A stretch of DNA of 64,000 nt from Gnetum montanum (taxonomy: Eukaryota; Streptophyta; Gnetopsida; Gnetales; Gnetaceae). Under the pieces are notes generated by a model. It searched no databases. It was given only the letters and a program-made list of their open reading frames with translations, and was not told where the DNA came from. Position numbers and translations under genes: made by a program. Shown here one piece after another: positions 23,771-36,212 of this stretch. How positions within the stretch are numbered: the first letter of the stretch is position 1; each line of letters opens with the position of its first letter. The stretch is taken from assembly GCA_015680685.1 (NCBI GenBank), contig MNCI01013723.1, positions 443,106-507,105 on the forward strand, written 5' to 3'.

Positions 23771-24568
23771 TGATGAGCAGTGAGTATATCCTAAGACTAG
23801 CCATATGAATCACAATTGTGGACTAGCGATCTAGTGAAATTTTGTGGGCTTAGTTCCTAAGTTAGCCTATAGACAAAAACTATGAACCTAAGGGTTATGT
23901 GATTGATATCTTCCTAACTCTCACTTGTGTATGATTTTATGTATGATTAAATGTGAGCTAAGGCATATGATATTTATTTATATTTATATTTTTATCTTAA
24001 GTGCTAGGTGGAAAGATGAATAATTGACAATTAACAATTTTAACTATCTAACGATTCTAAAGGCTAACTATCCTAACATAAGTATTCGTACTCCTTGCCA
24101 TACACATCCCAAACTTATATTAATGCTACTTGGTTACCAAGTGAGGATTACTAGGCATACCAAATGATTACTAATGGGACTACCAAGCATTATACATTAT
24201 GCTTGAAGTGGTTGTACTTATATGTTCATGATTAATTCCTTTAATTATTATGACATGAAATGTAAAATGCATTTAAAGTAAAGTGCTGATTAAAAAATAT
24301 TAATCTAATACAAGTGCTATAATGAATTCCAAAAATCTTGACATTATTACCATTCATGCCATTGCATTCATGTACATGGTGCTCGAATAAAGTTTTGTAC
24401 AATCTCTTTCATTTACACTGTGGGCACTCAAAGGAAAAATATTCTAACTCTAAAACAACAAACTACAAGGGATCCACTACACTATGAACTTAATATGCCA
24501 TAAATACCATTGATACATGTATTTATATAGGCTTAATTGCATGAGTGTTGACACACTATGCGGCAACA
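23771..24568 (-). repeat. 3' LTR of C, shortened U3
   Basis: About 798 bp, beginning TGATGAGCAG at 23,771. The TATA box, sense CCTATATAAATACATG, is at 24,517-24,533. Only about 40 bp of U3 lie beyond it, against about 145 bp in the 5' LTR; the GATGCATC-rich part is nearly absent. The right end is uncertain by a few bases. Confidence 0.8.
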
Positions 24569-24804
24569 CCCCCACAACTAACTAAAAAATCATCCTCAAG
24601 TAAACATAAGTAGGATCGAGCTTCTTACAAAATTGGAAAGTATGAAATTTATTAGCTAAAAGAAAATAGATTTATTAACTAGCTAATCAACTTAGAGTGA
24701 TAGATTTTATAGGATTAAAAAATTGGTATCCATAACAACAAAATTAAACACTCTTACAAAAATTTTAGCAAGTTTCCTTAGATTGTTGAAGACAAGATGA
24801 ACTT
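24569..24804 (-). other. C 3' untranslated region and polypurine tract
   Basis: AT-rich stretch from the 3' ORF stop to the LTR. The last bases in sense, GTTAGTTGTGGGGG (24,569-24,582), are the presumed polypurine tract, matching GTCAGTCGTGGG in B. Confidence 0.6.
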
Positions 24805-27648
24805 TCAAACAGTGCTAGGAGGTGGAGGCTCCTGAGGTGCTAAAGGTCCTTTGCCACATTCTAAAGCTTTTCATGGTGGAGGTAGTTAAGGTTGTCTTGT
24901 TGCTACTATTGCTCTTGGTGGAAGTCTAAAAGCATCTAGTAATGCTTTCATCTTTTCTTCATTACTACGTCAGTCGTATGCAGTCCATGTAGCTTCACCA
25001 ATGTGGGCTAATACAAGAATATCTCATGACACTATGGGGAACATCTCCTTGGCATTGACAAACCATGCTACGAATTGTTTACGTTCAATATCGAACATCT
25101 TAACTAGATTTTGCAGCTCGTGATAGTCATTCATCCTTCTAGCCTAGTTCTTAGCAATAGATTATTGGTTAGTGAATTTTCTATTCCCAACTACTATTTA
25201 GTCTCCTTATGATGCTTGAATTCTTCCTTGTACAAGAGTTAAGAACTAGCCACCTACTTCTCTAACTTAGTTCTTGGCCTCCATACAATTAGCATAGCCA
25301 AGTTTGCATAATGGAGGTTGGCAAGCTTCATATACTCCATCATCTCCTCAATCTACAACTCCTTTAGGTGGACTTCTACCTTGTTATATGCATTTAAGCC
25401 ATCAAAGATTGGCTACCATACATCACCTCTTTGTTGGAATTGTTAGAGGGCCTTGTTCATCTTTGCCTTGGCCAATAGTATCTCTTTTTTATTTACCTCT
25501 TTGAGCAATAACACAATGTGACAAGGACCTTGCATAATTGTTGCATCTTCTCCCTATAATGGTTCCTTACCCATTCCAATTTTAGCACCTTATCCTTCTA
25601 GGTAGCTAGCTCGATGGCCATTTTCTAGTGAAGTGCTTAGACTTCATCCATTCAGAGATTTCTATTTTTTTCTAGTAAACTCCTCAAATTAAGGTTCATC
25701 ATGGCTAGCTACTCCTGCTGCTATCGAATGAATTCAACCATTTGATCCTTTTTTTCATTTGACATTGTGCATGTGATTAATATCCTTGGTGAGGGCCAAG
25801 TTATTTTTGCAAACTTGAGCCAGATCCTTATCAATGTTGCCAAGGCTTCTGATAAGGAGGCCTCAAATATTGTAGCCTCCTTCACATTCTCAACCCCTCT
25901 AATTCTTTATTGAAGCCAATGGAAAGCTTCATCTTGTGTGAGGTCTTAGTTGAGAATGGCAGGATTGGAGAGACAAGCTCTCAACTGTACAACTTTGGTA
26001 GTCAACCTTTGGTTCTCAATGGTGGTTGCTTGTAGTTAGGCATTGGTAATGATGAATTTTCCCTTCGTCTTTAGTATCTATACATGGATTACTATGATTT
26101 CATCTAGGAGATCGAAGATCTCGGGAAGCCATTTTTTGGTTCCCACTAGCCTTTTCAACACTTTGTGTTGGGATGCACTAAACTAACAACTTCCCATTTT
26201 TGCAAATACTTGAATATCTTTCATGATGAAAATGTTTAGGACAAATGTTGTAGGAGCATTTAGGGCTCTATCTACCTTTTCAGCCACCACATTCGATGTT
26301 GTCTCTTGTCCATGATGTTGCATCACTAGGATAGTCACCTCCTCACCTTCCTCTAGTTGCATTGAAAAAAGTCAGCATTTCTAGAGATTTTAGGGAATTC
26401 TTGTCTAGGGATGGCCACTATAACCTCTCAAGTGCTAGGATTTGTTCACACAAGTGCTTGAGTTCATTATGTTGAGAATAGTGTAGTGGTTTTCTTTAGT
26501 CAATTAATGGTCCTTGTGACCTCATTGAGATGGCTCAATGTTGTATGGTAAACCAATGGCTACCCACCACCTACCAAATCTTGTTCTTATTGCAATTACT
26601 ACTCAAGAAGTTTCCAAAGACTTTCTATAGCTACATGCATTTCTAGTGTGATCTATCCCATAGGTGATGGTGTTGACAACCTCTCCTCTTCCTGAAGCTT
26701 TGCAGCTACCTTATCTTTCATCATCTCCTACCAAGATGCAATAGGAGCATGGCATTGTGTGTCATTGGCATAGTGTGTTATGCCTCCTCTTTTATAGAGT
26801 TTTTGAATGAGGCATGGAAAGGGAAGTTTCTTCCTTCCTCTCTCATTTTTCTTGAATTACTTTTCTATCTTTAGATAGATGAGTTGTGGAAGATTGACTA
26901 GGAATTTACCACTTAGAGAAGTGCACACATGGGTGAAGAATGCTATGATCTTACTTAACCTCACTATGGGATTTAGGTGATAGTTTGTGATTTTAAAATA
27001 TGCATGCTCCATCTTGGTGAATGTAGTATACTCCTTATGGTCCACCCCATAGCAGCACTAGATCCATTCTTTCTTAGCCTTCTGATATACTTGAGTTGAT
27101 ATTTTTGCTAAGGTTGCCCTAGTGTTAGGCAAACCGAGGGCCTCCACAATGGCCTCAACTAAGTAGGAGACAACTATGTCTTTGATTTTAATAGATGCAT
27201 CTCCCTACCAGTTGTTCCAAAACAGGTAGGTTTCCCTTATGTACAATTCTCCACTAGAGAAGAGAATTTTCCACATAGGAGATCCCTATAGTTATGTGTG
27301 GACTTTCTCATGTGCCAATTCCAAGAAGGATCCAAAGTTGAGTTCTTGGAAAATCAAATTCTAAACCTCCTCAGTTCAAATATTTTCTAGATAGGCCTCT
27401 ATTAATGTGACCTCTAGGTTGGGTCTTGGCTTGGGTGCCTCATCTTTCCTTGATTGGATGGTTTTAGTAGTGGGAATTTGCTAAACAAATTCCACTTTAA
27501 GATCCTCTCGAAGAGGTCTAGTTGCATGGATTTCTTTGGCCTCTTATTCTTAGGGCTATTGTTGCTATTTCTAGTCACTTCCTCCTCATGGCTACTTCTC
27601 CCTTGGTTGGGAAGGTCCTCCTGCTAGTGCTCCCCTCTTTGGTGCCAT
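24805..27648 (-). pseudogene. C 3' ORF of unknown function (about 948 codons)
   Basis: Extra ORF between integrase and the 3' LTR, from ATG at 27,648 (MAPKRGALAGGPSQPRE) to TGA at 24,805, with stops inside. The N-terminal 40 residues are basic and proline/glycine-rich. A middle region around 27,045-26,857 contains TTFTKMEHAYFKITNYHLNP, VRLSKIIAFFTHVC, SLSGKFLVNLPQLIYLKI, which recalls the plant-specific proteins often annotated as putative plant transposon protein. That resemblance is from memory and weak. The C-terminal half is leucine/glutamine-rich (coiled-coil-like), ending PQEPPPPSTV. No signal peptide or transmembrane segment is evident, so an envelope role, proposed for Athila ORFs in this position, is not supported here. 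Confidence 0.6.
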
Positions 27649-27880
27649 CTACAATCACAAACATAACCACAAATTAGCATTTTAGTCTATAACATTTAGT
27701 TCCTTTTTGATACCTTTCTTATTGGGCTAGGTTATACTTAGGTTTGTTTGTGATCTTGGTAGGTTCATAATTTTATTATTATTTTATTCATCAACTACCA
27801 AAGGTTTTTTGTAAGGTTTAACTTGGTTTAGACTAGGATTTTAATATTATTTTAATGGTTAAACCTTGGGGAGTTAGAAA

Positions 27881-28256
27881 AATTCCAAAAACCTTTTTGT
27901 CATAAACCAAAGCTTTGTGGTGCTCACAATAATAAGCTTATCTTCAGTAACTAGGGGATTGAAGAATAATGTAAATCAAGTGAGCAATCTATAAGCTATG
28001 GTGCTTGGAAGGTTGTTCAACTCTGAAAATCACAACAACTCATCTTGCATTGGAAGGCAAATGTGAAAAATTCCAAAAACTTTTTTGTCATAAACTAAAG
28101 GTTTGTGGTGCCCACAATAATAAGCTTATCTTCGGTAGCTATAGGATTGAAGAACAAGGTAAATCAAGTGAGCACTCTATAAGTAATGGTGCTTGGAAGG
28201 TCGTTCAACTCTAAAAATCACAACAACTCCTCTTGCATTAGAAGGAAAATGTGAAA
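27881..28256. repeat. 188-bp tandem duplication in C spacer
   Basis: Two copies (from 27,881 and from 28,069) of a block that starts AATTCCAAAAAC and includes CACAATAATAAGCTTATCTT. A has a single copy at 958-1,130. It lies between the U3-like block and the 3' ORF. Confidence 0.9.
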
Positions 28257-28271
28257 AAATGGCTAAGTGTC

Positions 28272-28355
28272 CATGCATATTTATACTATTTTTATACTAC
28301 ATCAATGGGAATGCATCGATGCATCTAGCTGTGTCGACGAGGATGCATCGACACA
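28272..28355 (-). promoter_or_regulatory. U3-like TATA plus GATGCATC cluster upstream of C 3' ORF
   Basis: Sense: GTCGATGCATCCTCGTCGAC, GATGCATCGATGCATTCCCA, then GTATAAAAATAGTATAAATA followed by TGCATG. Compare the LTR promoter TTTATAAATGCATG preceded by GATGCATC units. It lies about 625 bp before the ATG at 27,648. Confidence 0.55.
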
Positions 28356-29037
28356 ACTATTTTTAGCAATTTTTTCCAATGAAAAACTAAGTATTTTGGA
28401 GGAGCTTGAGTATGAAATGAGAGTTCAAAGGAAGCTAGAAAAACCTAGAATGATGGTAAAACATGGAAGAGGGTATGAGATTGTTTGGAAAAAGGAAAAA
28501 AGAGACTTGGAGAAAATTAATATGCCAAGGTGTTACAAAATTGGATGTTTATGTGATGTTATGATGGGATCAATTGCAAAATGACCAAGGAAAAAGAGGT
28601 TTAACTAAACATGACCAAGGAGTATGCAAGTGGGTCCTCCCTAGAGAAAGATCATACCATTAATGCCCTTGCATGTCCTCATACAAGGAGTTCATAGGCC
28701 CCAATGATGATGAATGATCATTATCAGTTAAAGATCAAATCCATGCAAGAAATTATTAAAGGATTATGACATACCAAAATGGACATAGTAATTGATCATG
28801 ATAAGAGGTAGTGAGAATGTCAATGATAAGTGTAAAGGGATGGAAGAGAGAAAATGGAATGGAGTCTCACATCCTAGTTACATGAAGTCCTTGTGGCATG
28901 TGTGGTTAAGATGACCAGATATTGTCCCATCCTTAGTTGGAACCAAGTCCATCCACTTGCAATGATTTCACATTTTCATATTCAAACTATTCAACTTCCA
29001 AGAGTTCATGACAACTCCTATAGATCAACCACCACTC

Positions 29038-29189
29038 CAAGTAGAGAAGAAAAGAGAAGAAGGAAGATATGAATGGTCTTAGTTAGAGGGGTGCCTTCAG
29101 GCATGTGTAACATGTCTTTCTAGACCCATAACTAGTGCTTATAGCCCATTATTATGTCTAAGGGGCATACTTTGAATTCTCATATTTTT
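29038..29189 (-). promoter_or_regulatory. Conserved block upstream of C 3' ORF
   Basis: Same block as in A and B. Sense: ACTAGTTATGGGTCTAGAAA, GACATGTTACAC, a GCCTGAAGGCA hairpin, CCCCTCTAACTAAGA, then a pyrimidine tract (29,041-29,067) ending ...CTTGGAG. The parallel with an intron branch point and acceptor is the reason for the call. Confidence 0.55.
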
Positions 29190-29889
29190 TTCATGGAAAC
29201 CACACCATGCAAAGACATGCTTCCTATTATTGGTCAACAGTAGAAGTGGTGAGAGACCAATGAGAATACCCATAAATCTCAAGAAGGTAGTTGGGTACAA
29301 AAGGTGACAATTCCCCTTGAAGCGACACCCTTGTCCATTTCACTTGGTCTATTCCAAGTCTGTAAAGTATAAGAGTCATTAATTCTTTATAAGGTGTAAT
29401 TAGGGAAGGACCTCATGCTTCCAAGAAGCAAAACCCCATAAAAAAGAGTGGAATGAGTGGATGGTGTGAACTTATTACCTGATACCATCAAAAAATTAAT
29501 GTTTCATTAATCATTGTCATAATCAAAAAATGAAATCTAGTCATTAAAAATCAATGCAAATATTAATTTTAGTTTTAAATGAACTTCCAATAGTAGTAGC
29601 AGTGGAAAAAACATAAGATTCTTAATGAAAAACAAAGAATAAAAATAACATGTAAGGAAAAATAAATAAGGGAAAAATATATAAAATAAGTTATAAAATA
29701 TTCAAGAAAATTAGAAACGTATAAAGAATGATGTAAAACAAGAAAGTTAAAAAACTAAGTAGCAATCACAAAATCTTGGCATGGATGGCCATCCGCCCCA
29801 TGATTAAGTTGGAAGGAGGAGATCTAAAAGATAGAATGTGCTTGGCCATCAATTGAGGTATTTGTGCCACTGGTTATTCTTTGTTACTA
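29190..29889 (-). other. C spacer after integrase
   Basis: AT-rich, non-coding, collinear with 2,066-2,879 of A. A-rich near 29,600-29,750. Nothing else seen. Confidence 0.5.
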
Positions 29890-31215
29890 GAAAGGTTTTA
29901 TTTGTTGTATGCTGACTAGAAAGTGTTTGTCTAGGCTAGAGGATGATAAATTGTCATGGCCCCAAATGGAAAAGTTGCATGAATAACATAAGATCCTCCC
30001 CATAGCATTTAGAATTTTTTTCATTATGGTACGTGCATGAGATTCTAGTAAAGAATCTTATCTCCTAGTTGGAATTTAACTTTTTGTATTCTTAAGTCAT
30101 AACATTGTTTGCTATGTGCCTTATGCACTTCATTCATGGATAGGGCTACTAATCAATTCTTGTCTACTACATTAAGTGTCATTAGTCGTTCTCTTTGGAC
30201 TAGACTCAAATCAAGGTTAAGTTCACTAATTTTTGAAAGTATACAAAGCTCTGCTAGGATTGGAAGAGTTGGAATTTTGCCATACACTAACTCATAGGAG
30301 GAATAGCTGATAGGAAGTTTCCAAGTTGACTAGTAAGCCCATAAAGCATCGTTAATTTTTGTGCTCTAGTCTTTCCTATATTTGCTAACTATATGGGTTA
30401 GTACTCCAATTACTTTCCTATTGGTAACTTCTGCATAACTATTAGCTTGAGGGTGGTATGGATTTGCAAGTTTGTGTTCTACCCCCAAGTACTACATTAG
30501 TTTCTAAAACTTTGCACTTGTAAAATATGTTCCATTATTAGAAATTAGTGTCCTTGGCACACTAAAGCTATTTACCACATTTTGTTGTATAAACCATGCT
30601 AATGTAGAGGATGAATAATCAATGATTGTGGCAGCTTCAGCCCATTTTGTGTAGTAGTCAACTACTATAATGATGTATGTCTTTCCATTGTACATGCGGT
30701 TGATGGATCCCATGAAATCAATGATCCAAAGATTAAAAGGCTCTAGTGGTTGAATCCACTATTGTGGCCCTTCCATCCATACAATCATCCCTCCTTCTCA
30801 TTGGCAATGTTCATATGAATGGGAGAACTAATGAGTGTCCCTAAAGATGATTGGATTGTAATACCCTACCATGAGGATTTTAGTAGCTGTGCTCCTCTTA
30901 GCATAATGGTCCCCACAAGAAGCCTTGTGAGCATCTTGGAGTATTTGAAGTTGATGACCGTTGGGCATGCATCATTGTACCAAGCCATCAACGTAAACGT
31001 TATAAAGGTTACCCTTAATCTCCATGTAATGTTTGGCCTAGTAAAGCAATTGTTATTTCTTTCTACCATCCCATTCTTATGGCATATATTAAGTAAGTAA
31101 ATAGGAGAGGGTTTCATCATACTAATTAGAATCTCTGGGATTTTGAACTACAACAGCTTTGACAAAGAAGAGTTCATCTAGAATTTGGTCAGATGGTTAG
31201 TGACCAATTTCTTGG
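29890..31215 (-). pseudogene. pol: C integrase (decayed)
   Basis: The core reads MGSINRMYNGKTYIIIVVDY, then YTKWAEA (30,713-30,640). The second catalytic site is LISNNGTYF (about 30,545-30,520), with asparagine in place of the catalytic aspartate (30,537-30,539). The third, YHPQANSYAEVTNR (30,470-30,425), keeps the glutamate. Next come ALWAY, STWKL, SSYELVYGKIPTLPI (30,345-30,265) and LNLDLSLVQRERLM, then the C-terminal domain to about 29,890. Typical Athila-type integrase, dead by substitution and by stops. Confidence 0.85.
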
Positions 31216-32475
31216 TTCCCTTTTTGTTCACAATGGTGGGGTCAAACTTCTATCGAATCATTGGCCACCATATGACATAGGGAGTCACCATTGGCTTATT
31301 CATTAAGAATTGGATAGCACTATGATCTATGTGCATAAAATTTGATATCCAAGCACATAGTGCCTAAATTTCTCTAAGGCATACACCACTACCATGAGCT
31401 CTTTTTCTATAGTGGTGTAGTTTAATTGTGCTCTTATAATTCTTTGGCTTGCACAATGGATGTAGTAAGGACATTTTTGATTATCCAATTGTGTAAGCAT
31501 AGTTGCCACAATGGATGTAGTAAGGATGTTTTTGATTATCCAATTTTGTAAGCATGGCTTGAAAAGCATAATTGGATGCATTAGTCATAATATGAAAAGG
31601 CCTAGACCAGTTGAGCACACGTAGAATTGGAGTTTCTACAAGCTTCTATTTTAACTATTAAAATGAATTCTCACATTATGTGGCCTAGGTGAAAGGTGCA
31701 TCCTTCTTTGTTAGCTCCACCAATAGTTTAGTAATTTTTGAGAATTTCTCGATGAAACATTTTTAATAACCAGTGTGGCCAAGGAATGATCTTACATCTT
31801 TCACTGTTTTAGGTTACCTAGTGATTCCTTGGATGACTGGTACTTTTTTTAGGTCCACCTTAATCCCTTTGCTTTAAATTTTGTGCCCTAGTACAATGCC
31901 TTCTTGGACCATCAAATGGCTCTTTTGTTAGTTGAGCTTTAAGTTAGTCTCCACGTAGTGTTGAAGCACCTATTCAAGATGGTCCAAGGCTTGCTCGAAT
32001 GTGGCACTATAGGTAAAGAAGTCATCCATAATTACTTCTATCTCATTATCAATTTTCTATTGGAAGATGCTAAGGACCAATTGCTAGAATGTAGCAAGGG
32101 CATTGCATAGGCCAAATGGCATCTTTCTATATGTAAAAGTTCCCTAGGGACTTGTGAATGTAGTTTTTTCCTAGTCCTCTAATGCTATTGAAATTGGATT
32201 ATAACCACTATAACCATCAAGGAAGCTGTAGTAATAATGCCTTGCTATGGTGTCCAACACTTGGTTAACAAATGGCAACGGAAAGTGATCCTTGTAATTT
32301 TCCATGCTCAACAACCGAAATTCTATACAGACTCTTCATTTTCCTTCTTTGTTGGGAATAATAATGAGTGGGCTAACCCATTCACTATCCATAATTAGGT
32401 AGATGAACCCAACCTTGAAGAGTTGTTTAATCTCCTCTTTGATAGCCTGCTTTAATTTGGGATTCAACTTGCAAT
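31216..32475 (-). pseudogene. pol: C reverse transcriptase and RNase H (decayed)
   Basis: RT begins near 32,470 with the same LNPKLK-type approach as A. The catalytic box reads EVIMDDFFTYS at about 32,035-32,005 and keeps both aspartates (32,021-32,029). The RSFLGH-type C-terminal block is near 31,790. RNase H contains YTTIEKELMVVVYALEKFRH (31,420-31,360), GYQILCT following. Inside RNase H, 55 bp are tandemly duplicated (31,452-31,561), a frame-breaking change absent from A. Linker 32,476-33,074 towards protease has no open frame. Confidence 0.82.
31452..31561. repeat. 55-bp tandem duplication in C RNase H
   Basis: The unit CACAATGGATGTAGTAAGGA... occurs at 31,452 and again at 31,507 with few differences. 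A has one copy at the matching place (about 4,365-4,420). Confidence 0.85.
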
Positions 32476-33074
32476 GTGGATGCCTTTTTATCTTAATGGA
32501 GAAATCTATATAAATACAATGTTAGCATATCCATGGATTGATTCTAGTCAATTCATGATATGACCAAGAAAAAGCTATTGGCCATTTGTTCACCACCTTC
32601 AACAACTTCTACATTTGTTTTAGAGCAAGTGTGACATTGATGATTACTAGCTTACCATCGTTGAAAAAGGCATATTCCATAATTGCCTGTAAAACCTTTA
32701 ATTCAAGGGGCTCTTATTTAAATTAATCAAGGATTTCCAACTCTTCCCAATCCATGTCACTTTATGCATGGGAGAGTTGGTGATGGAGTTGCTCCATTTC
32801 ATCCATGTTCTTGACATAAGTACTGGTAAGGCTCTTAGATGGTTCATGCACATAGTAGATTCAACTTGGTAATCTATTATTAACCATTGGTTATCTTTTT
32901 ATTTTTTGGCTACTACATATAGGAACTTTTGAACTACTACTATTTTGGCATGTGATTGCATGCACGAAGTGATGTATCTTTGATTTTTCATAGTTTTTAC
33001 ATGTAATGAAACCCTATGTCACTGTATGCAATTCATGGAATCCTCTTCTTCTCAACTTTGCTAAATTCATTCTC

Positions 33075-33500
33075 CTTGGAAATTTACAAGGAAAGGTCTT
33101 AGATCCACATTATAGCATGGATCCTACTTAGCCATGCCCTTCCCATAATGATAAGGAAGTCTCCCTTAAAAAATTTCACATAAATCATAAGGAAATTAGC
33201 AGGATAATACCACCCATAGATAGCGGTCACAATGTCCTCCACTAGCCCTAAAGGAATAGTAATGGACTGATCTGCTAACTTCAATTTAATGTTGCTCTTC
33301 TTCAAGGGAGGTAAGTTCCAAACCTTATACACTTCTTGGGAAATTAAGTTGACTCAAAAACCTGAATCTAGGAGAGCCTTGCATGGTTCGTTTCCTGCAA
33401 TCTATAAGTAAATGAAGGGACTTCCAAGATCATATCATTTCTTGGGAAGGTGACCAACCTTTATCCAATCTATGACTGCATGGGCCAACATGAAAATGTG
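33075..33500 (-). pseudogene. C aspartic protease (decayed)
   Basis: Open stretch 33,099-33,332 with MYKVWNLPPLKKSNIKLKLA, SITIPLGLVEDIVTAIYGW, and the C-terminal FLIIMGRAWLSRIHAIMWI, all parallel to A's protease. Upstream (33,340-33,400) the active-site strand is read in a disturbed frame. It lies between gag and RT. Confidence 0.78.
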
Positions 33501-36059
33501 GATTTGGGAAGATGTTTGATTTGAAGGCTACTTGGTAGTATTTTTAGATGTAGAGATAGTAGCATTAGTAGCCATGGGCATTTGTGAAGGCTTTAAGGGG
33601 CTATTAGTTCTGAAGAACAACCTCTTATGAAGCTTTGCTTCAAGATCACTCAGATGGATATCCAACTATAGATTCACCACCCTTGTGAGATTTCATTACT
33701 ATGGCTATGTGGGGATTTCACCTTGCATTGATGGAGCAAGTGGCAAAGGCGTAGTTGGTTGTGGTGCAGAAGTCGATGGGTGTTGAGGAGGATGAAAGGG
33801 AAAAGAAGATTCCCCTCTTAGAGAAGGTGCTTTGTAGTATTTCAAGGGGTAGTAATGGTAAGGGAAGGATACACAACTAGAGGAGTCACATGGGGATACA
33901 AGCTAATGGACATAATATCCATAAGGGTCAAGTTGCCTGTGGGATATTGCTACCATAGTGGTGACATCCCCCATGACTATGGATGCTACCACTGCTAATA
34001 TTGCTCCTAAGTTTTTGATGATGCTTCACTTGGATAATACATTTGTTGGTGGAACTATTGCATATAGCTACCTTGTGGATAAGGCAACCACCTAGGTGTT
34101 TGCTACTTTACCAATCTAGGATTTAAGGCATACACTCTAGATTTCTACAAATGATACCATTGGACAACACCCCTTAGGATGTTCATTCTAGTAGATATTT
34201 CATCCATCATCATCTATTTTAGAATTTGGAATCTTTTCTATTACTATAGTTCTACCCTTGTTTTTGTAATAATCCTACTTTGTATCCTTTCTCTTCCTTC
34301 TTTCTTGACTAGTACTTCCTTGGTCTCTTCTTTCCTCTATAATTTTCAAAGTTGTTTAGAACTTCTCATCCAAGGAGTTCCACATCTTGTCAACCTTAGC
34401 CAATATTTTATTAAAATATTTTTGTATGAGTAAAGTTTTTCTCTATACCACTTCATCAAATGGTGCTTCCTCCTCATGGTTACAAAAATGCACCTTCCTT
34501 TTGTGAATGGAATAATCCTTGTTGTATTGCTCTATACTTTCACACTTTTTGAGAGCTGCTTCTTCTTTGGCCACCTAATTATTAGCCTTTGAATTTGATG
34601 GACCTATAGCTTAGAAATTCTTCCTTGGGCATATATCCCAAGGATTTTTCTTTCTTCGTTTCTGAGCCCATCTATGATATGGCAGAGTTGATCCCTTTGG
34701 GAGTATCCATGACCTAGGCATAGATGTAGAAGAGAATAATATCTTGCCCAAAGCTACATCCAATGACTCATGATTGCCTTGTTTCCATCCTTCAATCTAT
34801 CTATGTAAGTTGGACACTCTAGAATATATTTAGCACTTGTCATTAAAGAGTTCCAATATCGTACTTCATCGGTGAATGGATTTTGGTTCCAAGGATTGAT
34901 ATGAGATTTTAGCTTCCTTGATGAGTGTCCTTGGGAACAACTTTAGCTTTTTCCATTCGTTATCTATGTTTTGTAAGACACACACATCATGAAAGGCTTG
35001 AATATGATTTTGTGGATCTAAATGGTATCCCCTTTCAAACTTGAGGATATTATTCATATCCAACCTCTTGATTCAGTTATCTTTTAAGTGCCTTGTAGGT
35101 ATCCACACTACCTTTGAAATGTTCAACATGTTTAAGGTATCTAGCAAAGGCTCATCATAGTCATGATGATCATAGTGGTCCTTATCATGGCCATGAAGTT
35201 TATGATTAGTGTTGTTATGCCTTCTTTCATGATGATGCTCCTCCCCTTATGGTTTTCCTTGCCCATATTCTTGATCATCCCAGTGGAACATACATTCATT
35301 TCTATCCCATTGATCATCTCCATCTCAATCTCAACTATCCCTCATTTTATCTTGACTCCTCTTCCCCCTCTAGAAGTTTGAGGAGGAAGATAAAGAGGAT
35401 GTTCAGGTTGAAGAAGAAGGAGAACTAGCACTAGAGCGATGCCTGCTAGTTCTTCTCATTTGGTTCCTACCCTAATTAGCTTGCTTTTCTTTATCTTTGT
35501 GCTTGTTGTTATCCTTGCTTTTGAATGAGTGGCTACAGTTGTTGTAGTTTGAGGCTCTCTATTCTTGAGAACCAATCTTACCCTCATCCAAGTTGTCCAT
35601 ATTTGATTGCAACCTTTGGTTAAGGGTCCCCTCATCATAGAAGGAAGGAGAATGTGTGTATTGGGATTAGCCTAAAAAGAAGTCCTCACCTTCCTTATGC
35701 TATTACAAGAATAATTCCTTCATACGTCAATCTTTCTTATGTTGGACATTAGTAGGATGATAATCTCAAAAAGTATGGTCCTAGACCTCATGCTCTACAT
35801 TGAGTGCAATGATGCCCAGCCTAATGAGATTGTTCATCAGCATGGTGGGAACAGATTGGTTGAGAGGTAACATAATGTTGCCTTTCATATCCCTCCAGCA
35901 TAATTGCTTGTCTTAATGCAAGATGAAGGTGAGATCTGAATTATAGGGATCTAAATGGATGTAGACAACACAAAGTTGTTGGGGTACTTTTGGAACCTCC
36001 TGCCTCTAATTGGATCTACCTATAAATGATGGAGATTCATCCTTGTGAGAAGAATTCAT
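33501..36059 (-). pseudogene. gag: C gag (decayed)
   Basis: Gag with ATG at 36,059 (MNSSHKDESPSF). A basic, methionine/histidine-rich stretch is at 35,456-35,140. The capsid opens MDMNNILKFERGYHLD at 35,063, with NDxxx-type core words LKLFPRTLIKEAKI and SYQSLEPKSIH (to 34,866). The tail to about 33,500 is low complexity. The frame is broken by stops, but the capsid segment of 65 codons is open. It is collinear with the A gag on both sides of B, which gives the measure of what A lost. Confidence 0.78.
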
Positions 36060-36192
36060 GTTAGCTTTTTCTCAAAATAGTGTGCTTGTTTGTATGTTAT
36101 TATTTCTTTAATGATTTATTGTTGATTGGTCATTACAATGTCTTTGTATAATGTCATGGTCTTTTCCTACATAGTACATCTAGCTAACCTAA

Positions 36193-36211
36193 ATCCTCGA
36201 CAATGATGCCA
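36193..36211 (-). promoter_or_regulatory. C primer-binding site, tRNA-Asp type
   Basis: The minus strand reads TGGCATCATTGTCGAGGAT one base from the LTR. It differs from the tRNA-Asp complement by C/T and G/A changes only. Confidence 0.8.
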
Positions 36212-36212
36212 A

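Noticed and set aside
24805-27648. Calling the 3' ORF an envelope gene
   Set aside because: Only the position fits. I see no signal peptide, transmembrane anchor or cleavage site.
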